This document shows positions 57,370 through 64,000 of a DNA stretch of 64,000 bases, one piece after another. The notes beneath the pieces were generated by a model that worked only from the letters and a program-made list of their open reading frames with translations, was not told the origin of the DNA and searched no databases. Position 1 is the stretch's first letter. Each line of letters begins with the position of its first letter. Both the position numbers and the translations under genes were made by a program. Source of the DNA: an uncultured Clostridia bacterium (lineage in GTDB: Bacteria; Bacillota; Clostridia; UMGS1810); the NCBI GenBank assembly GCA_905210855.1, contig CAJLYL010000001.1, positions 1-64,000 of the forward strand. Direction: 5' to 3'.

Positions 57370-60300
57370 GAAAGAGGCGAATTTTAAGTTTTGCGCTGAT
57401 TTTGTGCGTGATGGCGACCATGCTCGGGTCGTTCACGCTCGAATCGTCCGCGGCGAACGACCCGGAGTGGTCGTATGACCTGCAGATTAAAATCAGCACC
57501 AAGAGGGACTCGGGCTGCAAAAACGGCAATGTTCGGGCGAAGTTTGAGTTCGAGAGCGGCGATGAATACATCACGCTGCAGAATACCAACAAAAAAGGCG
57601 GCCTGTCTGTGACAGGCCTGAAAACAACACGCGCTCCGTGGACTCTGAAAAACCTTGTGCTGATAAACGAGACCAAGGACGGATTCCGTATGCAGCGAAT
57701 TACACTGAGTGTTATCAAGTCGGTTCGGTCGGGATTTTCGATAAAAATATTCAGCAGCTCGCTCATAGACCAATATCCCAACGGCAGCGGAGACAGCGAC
57801 GGAAAGTGGATTCAGACGGACGACGGCGACAAACCGACACATGCGATATCTCTTGCCGATAACAAGAGATCCATAACCGGTTACGGAAATTTTTCGAATT
57901 TTGCTAATGATATGTATATAAACAGTCATGACGAGAGCGGCACCGAGGATTTTGAGTATGACGGCATGATTACAGATACCAAGTACAGTTTGGTTGCGCC
58001 GACAGCAGAAAGATTTGCATCGGAATACTACTGTCTCAATCTCAGCGAACCCCCGGTATATTCATATGAAGTTCACGGATTTCAGGGCGACGGCACCGTC
58101 GTGACCAAAAGTCAGCTTACATCTGCCGGCGCTATCGCCAATAAAGGTGATTACGGTTTTACCATAGACCGAAAAAAACTCATGGAATACATGAACGAAA
58201 AAAACCTGAATCACCTGAAAATCACCTCAAAGCTGGCGTTCCCGAGAGCGAATACGACCACTTCCGTGATGAATATATGCAGAAACATATTTGCCGTGAG
58301 CGATGAACTGCGTTTCAGCACCAACTACCACACGGCTATGAAGGACAATAATTACTACAACAACTCCGGCAGCAAGCGGATATATGTTAATCTCGATGTT
58401 ATCAACGGCGATCTCTATACCCACTACAATCAGTTCAAGATTAACTATTGCAATGTTGTCTTTGACGAGGCGTATCTGGAACTTGGCGACACCGGCAAGA
58501 AGATATATGCCGATGAAAAATCATCAAAGATAATCAACTGCAATTTTACCCTGTCCTTCCCCTACACAGAGGGCATGGACTCAAACAATAAGGGGCTTAA
58601 ACTTGTGATAAAGGGCGCTCGGATGAGCCCCAACTACTACGGCGAAAATCAGCGCCTCGAGCTTTGGGATGTTGCAGGCAAAAAGCTCGGGTTTGAAAAG
58701 CTGTCTTCAACCTACAAGATAGACGCGGTGAACCCCACAGTTAAGGTCACCGCCAAGGACGGCTCATCTCTCGACAAATGGAACAAGCAGATAACGCTGA
58801 ATGCAATCCCGAGCGAGACCACCTATGCCGTGCTGAAAAGCGGCGAAGCGGCAAAAGAGGGATACTTCATTGCCGAGCTGTATGACGGCCAGGTACCTGT
58901 GCAGATCCGCAATGTAAAGTACCCCGATTCATCGACGGCTTATGTATCGCAGCCCGTTAACTCGCGCGCCGGGTCGGCGAGTGATTTCACTCTGGCGCTT
59001 GCGGAGAAGAAGGAAGGCATATTCACACTGCGCATGACGGGCGCAGATTTTGCCGGCAATGCACTCAACACCGCGGTCGGCGGCATACGGCTTGACAACA
59101 AGGCGCCGGTGATTACTCTCAAGCGCAGCAACGACAGCGACGGCGCGAATGCCAAAGAGGCGCGCTATGCCGTGACGATTACCGACGCGTCCGGCACGGG
59201 CAGAATGTACTATTGCTTTGCGGACAGCGCGTCGATTCCCGATATAAACAGCCAAAATCCGCAGAAGCACACAAGCGGCGCTATAAACAGCCTGATTAAC
59301 CAATGGGCGTTTATAGACCAGTCCGACAGCGGCGCGGCAGTCTACCTCACCGTGCCCAAGGGAGAAAATTTCAACGGCAGGCTCGCGTGGTACGGCGTGG
59401 ACGATTTCGGCAATACCACGGCGATGAGCTATGAGGATATAAATATCATAAACGAAGATTCACAGTGCGACATAACCTCTGCGGAGAGCACACTGACGGC
59501 GAACCCCAACTACACTGTGAGCGTGAGCACAAACGAGGCGAACCGTGTGAGGTATAAATGGACAGACGCATTCGGCAAGGACATTACGGGCTATGCCGAT
59601 TACACCGGTGCGGTGAGCACGGCGGCAGATCCGCTCACAAGCAAGCTTGACGGCACATATACATTCAAGTGCGAGCTTACCCTGCCGTCCGGCGCGAAAA
59701 ACTATCCCGAGCGGTCGTTTGTGTTTGACAACAGCGCGCCCAAACTTAGCATTACTCCCGTTACGCCCGGTGAATACAAGGATTTGCAGGCGGTGAGCGT
59801 GTACTCGACGGATTCGTCGGGAGTTGCCGGCGGCGAGGCGGTATTGCTTGCGGCGGACGGTGCTCCGGTTGACGGCATAACATACCCGTTAAGCGTAAAC
59901 GACGGTATCGTGTCGCAGAATGTGAATATAACAGGTGTTCCGAGCGGTGCGTATAAGCTCAAAGTGAGCGTGACGGATATCCACGGCAATGCGGCAGAGG
60001 ATGTATCCGACATATTCTGCATCCGTTCCGGCGCTCCGGCAGTACAGGTAAGCGTGACGGCGGATAAAGAATTTTCCGGTCTGCCGCTCATCACGGAAGC
60101 GTCACCGGGTAAAATGAAAATCTCGGCGCATGAAGATTTCTCAGGTGCGGCGGATGCGGCGGCGCAGTCGTTGTGGTACAGGGTCAGCACGGACCCGACG
60201 GCACAGAGCAGCTGGATAAAGGCGGGCGACATGACCGCGGGAGAGAGCGGATTCGACGGCGAATTTACGGTTGATATGCCGCAGTTTACCTTTGCCGACG

Positions 60301-63300
60301 GCGAGAACAAACTCTTTGTGCAGACGGCGGTGTGTGCAGACGGTACGGACATGACAAAGCTCAACACGAAATTTATCACATCGGCAGAGGTTGTTATCCT
60401 CAGCGATTCCACCGCCCCTCAGACGCGGCTTGTGATAGATGACATCCACACTTCGGGCTCGATAAGCGGCGTGCTCTATGCCACCGACAACATCGGCGGC
60501 GAGATGACCGCGGTGTCAAACGACGCCAATGTGGAGATAACCCGCAGAGAGAACGAGACAGGCATATTTGACATAAAGGTAAACGAAAATACAGACTCGG
60601 CAAGCGACAAGGGCGCGATGATAACCGTGACCGATCTTGCCGGAAACATGACAGAGGTGCCGATAGACATAAGCGGCATTGACCGCGAGGCACCCACTGC
60701 GGAAATAAAGACATGGAACACAACTTCGGGAGAAAGACAGGACGCAAAGGCAAAGGTGACCGTGCATGATGCCGCGGCAGACAAGATTTATATTGTGTTC
60801 ATCAAGGCAGAGGAGCTCGATAAACTGTACGATGGTGAAAAATTCAGTGACGCTTGCTTTGAAAAGACGGTGACAGAGGATGAGGACGGCAACAGCAAAA
60901 CGATAATCTCCGCACCGTATGACGGAGATGTAATTACGCTTACTTCCGACAGTTTTGAGACGGCACGATGGGACGGCGAGGTAAACGCGACATATTCCGT
61001 GCGCCTCGGCGGCTACACGGGCACGTACTATGTGGGCGTGCGCGCCGAGGACAGCGTGGGCAACACGGCTGACATCCTGCTGGACGGCAAACTCAACGCG
61101 ACTGACGCGGAGCTTAGCTACACCGCGGCTGCCGCGCCTGCCGAGGCAGACAAGGTGTCGGTGATCAATCTTGATTTCAATCAGAATGTGTATCTGCTCG
61201 GTCAGGACAGCATAACGGATAAGGCAGACACCGACAGCACCGTTGACGAAACGAATCTCGGCATCGCCGCAAGAAACGCAGGCAGCTACTCACAGAAACA
61301 TTCACTCACCATAAGGGAAAACGGTGAATACAAGCTCTACACCGTGGATGACATAGGCAGAAGAAGAATGTTCACACTCAATGCAGATGAAAGTCTTGTG
61401 AAATTCGGTGCGGTGGACAACAGTGTGACGGCAACGACATTCTGGGACGGCACCGAGGTAAAGGAAGGCGAGATGGCGCCGGTGTGGAGCCGCGTGGGTG
61501 AGTACGGACTGGACAGACGGACCACAGTGGAAGTCACACCCGACGATCCGGATATGCGCCTTATGCCGCTTGACGCCGATTCAACACATTCCGAGTACGG
61601 ATTGTACTTCCTTGAGGATAAATCGGCAGACTTTATGGATGAGCACGGGCACTACAAAAAGCTGATATATGATGTACAGGAAAAGAACTCGGAATCGCCT
61701 GCAGGGCTTATAAATGTGCGCATATTTATGGCAGACAATGCGGACGAGACAACATGGGGCAGTGCGGTGGCGGTGGTGAATAATATAGACTACACGGCGC
61801 CGAAGATCAACTACACTATGACCCCGGAGATATATGTTTTTGACGATGAGGGAAATATCATAATCGAAAAAACCACTCCTCAGGATGTGACGGTGTATAT
61901 CACCATGCAGGATGCGGAGACGGGACTCAGTGAGATAAAACTCGGCAGTATGCACATCTTGCTTCATGGACCCGACGGTGAACCGTACTTTGACAGAAAA
62001 GAACTCCCCGCGCTGCCGCTTGTCGATGAGAGCGGAAACGCCATAGACTACTCAGCAAATCCGTATAAATGGAGCGGAGAGAGCGACGGCATACCGGTGA
62101 CGGTGGAATACGCCGGAGATGCGGATCTCAAAGCCGCAAAGATGATTAAATTTGTGTTCAGCGCAGATTGCGTGATAGATGAATTTGAGGCGATTAACGG
62201 GGTCGGCAACGGCGCATGGTTCATGTTGGGCAGAGCCGAGATGGGTATGGATATCCACGGCATATACAAGATGCCCATAGAAGAGGGCAAGGATTTCACG
62301 GTTAAATATTATTACGAGACCGACAGCGGCGACTGGGCGGAGATGACGGATATCTCGGCATACTGCCGCAGGGCAAAGGCGGTCATAGAGCCGACGGATC
62401 GCGGCTATGAGCGCGGACTGTATGTGCGCAGCAACGGCGGCAGATTTGAGCGTGTGCTCGATTCGTATGACAACAGCTTTACATTTGAATTTAAGGATAA
62501 ATACGGCTACACCGCGGCGGCGAATGTGTCGGCAGAGAATTTTGACACGCAGCCCGGTACTATCGATTACAGCCTGTCCGAGACGGAAAAGACCAACAAA
62601 CCTATAACCCTAAGGGTCGAAGCAACGGACAACGGCAGCGGCATAGGCAGGGTGGATTTGGTGAGCGGCGGCAGCGCGGTAAACATCACGGGCAGCAAAT
62701 CCGCTGACGGCAAGAGTGCAATCTGCACTGCTGTTATAGACAAAAACGGCGCTTACAGCATAGTGCTCTATGACAAGGTGGGCAATCGCACATCAAAAAA
62801 CTTCACGGTGAGCAACCTTGACACGGAGGCGCCCAAGCTTGAGGGCTTCACGCTCAGCACTCCCAAGGAGGTTATCACCTCGCGCAACGTCAGCGCGTCG
62901 CTGATATTCTCCAAGCCGAATGTGCGCATAACGTCGGTAGAGCCTGCCACGGGATTAAAAGAGACGGATTACAGCGTGAGCTATTCGTCAAATGTTATCA
63001 CATTTTCAAAATCAGGCTCGGTGACGGTAAACTTTGTTGACGACAGCGGCAACACGGGCATAGGCTCGGTAGAGGTGGTCAACATAGACAAAAATCCGCC
63101 GGCACTCGAGGCAAAGGCTGTGTCAAATGCGGATATGTCCGAGGTGACGGTTACCTTTGACAAGGCGCGCACTCCCGAGGGAATATTGATAGACAGCCGC
63201 AGAGAGCTGTCCGATGTGACGGTGAGCTACGGCGGCATAGCTATGAAGGCGGACGTGGCTGAATTCGTGTTCTATGAAAACGGCTTCTACACTTTTAAGG

Positions 63301-64000
63301 TATATGATGACGAGGGGCTCTCGTCATACATCACTCTGGATATTGACCAAACGTATCTCGACAAGTCGGAACCGATAATCAAGGAAATCCGCTGGAGCTA
63401 TGACTACGAGACGGAAAACGGAGTGGTGAGCGCGCCGGAAAAAACCGTAACTCCGGCTAAAGCCGGTTACCGCATCGGCACGAAAAAAATCGAGAACGAT
63501 ATAATCGTGCCCGACAACCACGTGACAAACCGTGATGTGACGGTGACGGTGGTTACGGATTCCGACACGCGGCAGGTCGGCTCAACCGGCGAATATGCCA
63601 AGGAAAATCAAAAGATATACAGCGGCAACGGCTTGTATATATTCAACATGGAAAAGAGAAACAAACTCACAGATACATTCGGCGTGGATGTGGAGATTAT
63701 CGATAAGACTCCCCCGACGATAGAACTTATCGGCGGCAGCGAAATGATATTCTATGAGAACTCCGCGACGGGCGAGAGCTACACCGCGGACAAACGCGGC
63801 ATGATAGAGACTGCCGGAGAAGCCTTTAAGGCATACGATTCATTCGGCGGCGGAGTTGACCTGAGCGGCAAGGTGCAGGTGATATATGACGCGAACCACC
63901 CGTTTGACCCCACGGGCGCAGCCAATGTTTATGATTCGTCCGCTCCGTACACCGTGACTTACAGGGTGTATGACGACGCGTACAATATGACCGAGGTGCG
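57366..64000 (+). CDS. Giant secreted protein with bacterial Ig-like domains (3' end beyond window)
   Basis: The frame opens at the ATG at 57366 (MRKRRILSFALILCVMATMLGSFTLESSAA, a signal peptide) and, as far as I translated, stays open to the end of the window: at least 2211 residues. The first 500 residues show no recognised domain. From about residue 570 the chain is a long series of Ig-like domains of the Big_3/HYR-like kind, each opening with a D..AP...I.. strand (LDNKAPVITLKRS, FDNSAPKLSITP, LDTEAPKLEGF, IDKNPPALEAK, IDKTPPTIELIGG) and closing on a VxVxDxxGN strand. The visible part has no SLH or sortase motif; an anchor may lie beyond the edge. It overlaps the tetR gene by 4 bases. It is probably a cell-surface stalk or adhesin. 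Confidence 0.88.
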   Translation, partial: MRKRRILSFALILCVMATMLGSFTLESSAANDPEWSYDLQIKISTKRDSGCKNGNVRAKFEFESGDEYITLQNTNKKGGLSVTGLKTTRAPWTLKNLVLINETKDGFRMQRITLSVIKSVRSGFSIKIFSSSLIDQYPNGSGDSDGKWIQTDDGDKPTHAISLADNKRSITGYGNFSNFANDMYINSHDESGTEDFEYDGMITDTKYSLVAPTAERFASEYYCLNLSEPPVYSYEVHGFQGDGTVVTKSQLTSAGAIANKGDYGFTIDRKKLMEYMNEKNLNHLKITSKLAFPRANTTTSVMNICRNIFAVSDELRFSTNYHTAMKDNNYYNNSGSKRIYVNLDVINGDLYTHYNQFKINYCNVVFDEAYLELGDTGKKIYADEKSSKIINCNFTLSFPYTEGMDSNNKGLKLVIKGARMSPNYYGENQRLELWDVAGKKLGFEKLSSTYKIDAVNPTVKVTAKDGSSLDKWNKQITLNAIPSETTYAVLKSGEAAKEGYFIAELYDGQVPVQIRNVKYPDSSTAYVSQPVNSRAGSASDFTLALAEKKEGIFTLRMTGADFAGNALNTAVGGIRLDNKAPVITLKRSNDSDGANAKEARYAVTITDASGTGRMYYCFADSASIPDINSQNPQKHTSGAINSLINQWAFIDQSDSGAAVYLTVPKGENFNGRLAWYGVDDFGNTTAMSYEDINIINEDSQCDITSAESTLTANPNYTVSVSTNEANRVRYKWTDAFGKDITGYADYTGAVSTAADPLTSKLDGTYTFKCELTLPSGAKNYPERSFVFDNSAPKLSITPVTPGEYKDLQAVSVYSTDSSGVAGGEAVLLAADGAPVDGITYPLSVNDGIVSQNVNITGVPSGAYKLKVSVTDIHGNAAEDVSDIFCIRSGAPAVQVSVTADKEFSGLPLITEASPGKMKISAHEDFSGAADAAAQSLWYRVSTDPTAQSSWIKAGDMTAGESGFDGEFTVDMPQFTFADGENKLFVQTAVCADGTDMTKLNTKFITSAEVVILSDSTAPQTRLVIDDIHTSGSISGVLYATDNIGGEMTAVSNDANVEITRRENETGIFDIKVNENTDSASDKGAMITVTDLAGNMTEVPIDISGIDREAPTAEIKTWNTTSGERQDAKAKVTVHDAAADKIYIVFIKAEELDKLYDGEKFSDACFEKTVTEDEDGNSKTIISAPYDGDVITLTSDSFETARWDGEVNATYSVRLGGYTGTYYVGVRAEDSVGNTADILLDGKLNATDAELSYTAAAAPAEADKVSVINLDFNQNVYLLGQDSITDKADTDSTVDETNLGIAARNAGSYSQKHSLTIRENGEYKLYTVDDIGRRRMFTLNADESLVKFGAVDNSVTATTFWDGTEVKEGEMAPVWSRVGEYGLDRRTTVEVTPDDPDMRLMPLDADSTHSEYGLYFLEDKSADFMDEHGHYKKLIYDVQEKNSESPAGLINVRIFMADNADETTWGSAVAVVNNIDYTAPKINYTMTPEIYVFDDEGNIIIEKTTPQDVTVYITMQDAETGLSEIKLGSMHILLHGPDGEPYFDRKELPALPLVDESGNAIDYSANPYKWSGESDGIPVTVEYAGDADLKAAKMIKFVFSADCVIDEFEAINGVGNGAWFMLGRAEMGMDIHGIYKMPIEEGKDFTVKYYYETDSGDWAEMTDISAYCRRAKAVIEPTDRGYERGLYVRSNGGRFERVLDSYDNSFTFEFKDKYGYTAAANVSAENFDTQPGTIDYSLSETEKTNKPITLRVEATDNGSGIGRVDLVSGGSAVNITGSKSADGKSAICTAVIDKNGAYSIVLYDKVGNRTSKNFTVSNLDTEAPKLEGFTLSTPKEVITSRNVSASLIFSKPNVRITSVEPATGLKETDYSVSYSSNVITFSKSGSVTVNFVDDSGNTGIGSVEVVNIDKNPPALEAKAVSNADMSEVTVTFDKARTPEGILIDSRRELSDVTVSYGGIAMKADVAEFVFYENGFYTFKVYDDEGLSSYITLDIDQTYLDKSEPIIKEIRWSYDYETENGVVSAPEKTVTPAKAGYRIGTKKIENDIIVPDNHVTNRDVTVTVVTDSDTRQVGSTGEYAKENQKIYSGNGLYIFNMEKRNKLTDTFGVDVEIIDKTPPTIELIGGSEMIFYENSATGESYTADKRGMIETAGEAFKAYDSFGGGVDLSGKVQVIYDANHPFDPTGAANVYDSSAPYTVTYRVYDDAYNMTEV

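Overview
The window looks like a chromosomal segment of an anaerobic, Gram-positive-type Clostridia bacterium, probably an uncultured gut lineage of the Oscillospirales or Christensenellales kind (this placement is inference). Support comes from a SCIFF ribosomal peptide locus, [FeFe] hydrogenases beside a flavodiiron protein, AdhE, DivIVA/SepF/YlmH division genes, SLH-anchored surface proteins, Rrf2-IscS-IscU and strong sigma-A type promoters. I see no rRNA, convincing tRNA, CRISPR array or prophage.

Layout. 1-2.8 kb (minus strand): SCIFF precursor scfA, its radical SAM maturase scfB and an Orn/Lys/Arg decarboxylase cut by the window edge. 2.8-7.4 kb: a CNNM/CorC-type membrane protein, an LRR-SLH surface protein, a histidine kinase fragment and a hemolysin III family protein. 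7.5-19.2 kb (minus): a 3041-residue SLH surface protein and a MalT-like LuxR regulator. 19.4-24.5 kb: an RlmD-type rRNA methyltransferase, a cell-wall amidase, a broken diguanylate cyclase and a LysR regulator. 24.6-28.1 kb: adhE behind a near-perfect Rex operator, and a small kinase. 28.3-37.5 kb: a redox block with a thioredoxin-like ferredoxin, a PAS-containing sensory-type hydrogenase, a SpoIIE/PP2C phosphatase, a group B-like hydrogenase, a flavodiiron protein, an AraC regulator and iscR-iscS-iscU. 37.5-43.6 kb: a structured RNA with its own promoter and terminator, a lipoprotein, a histidine phosphatase, a large glycoside hydrolase and a copper-amine-oxidase-fold protein.

44.1-53.3 kb is visibly more AT-rich and is a partly decayed amino-sugar (HexNAc) island. 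It holds a DUF4091 glycosidase pseudogene cut by an IS fragment, a second truncated IS, a sugar nucleotidyltransferase that has lost its nucleotide-binding loop, an intact NahK-like kinase, a broken aldose epimerase, intact nagA, an unusual NagB-ROK kinase fusion, and an AraC regulator transcribed divergently from the fusion. A 12-base site is shared upstream of the fusion gene and of the decayed glycosidase.

53.6-57.4 kb returns to core genes (yggS, sepF, ylmH, divIVA), separated by copies of a hairpin-forming repeat family that also occurs at 16.7 kb. A TetR regulator with a 57-base palindrome over its promoter overlaps the start of a secreted protein of more than 2200 residues that runs off the window.

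How the genes work together: reduced ferredoxin and NADH are disposed of through hydrogenases and AdhE, with Rex as the likely redox switch; IscS/IscU supply Fe-S clusters to the neighbouring hydrogenases; the flavodiiron protein protects them from oxygen; and the HexNAc island would have fed amino sugars into glycolysis before part of it decayed.
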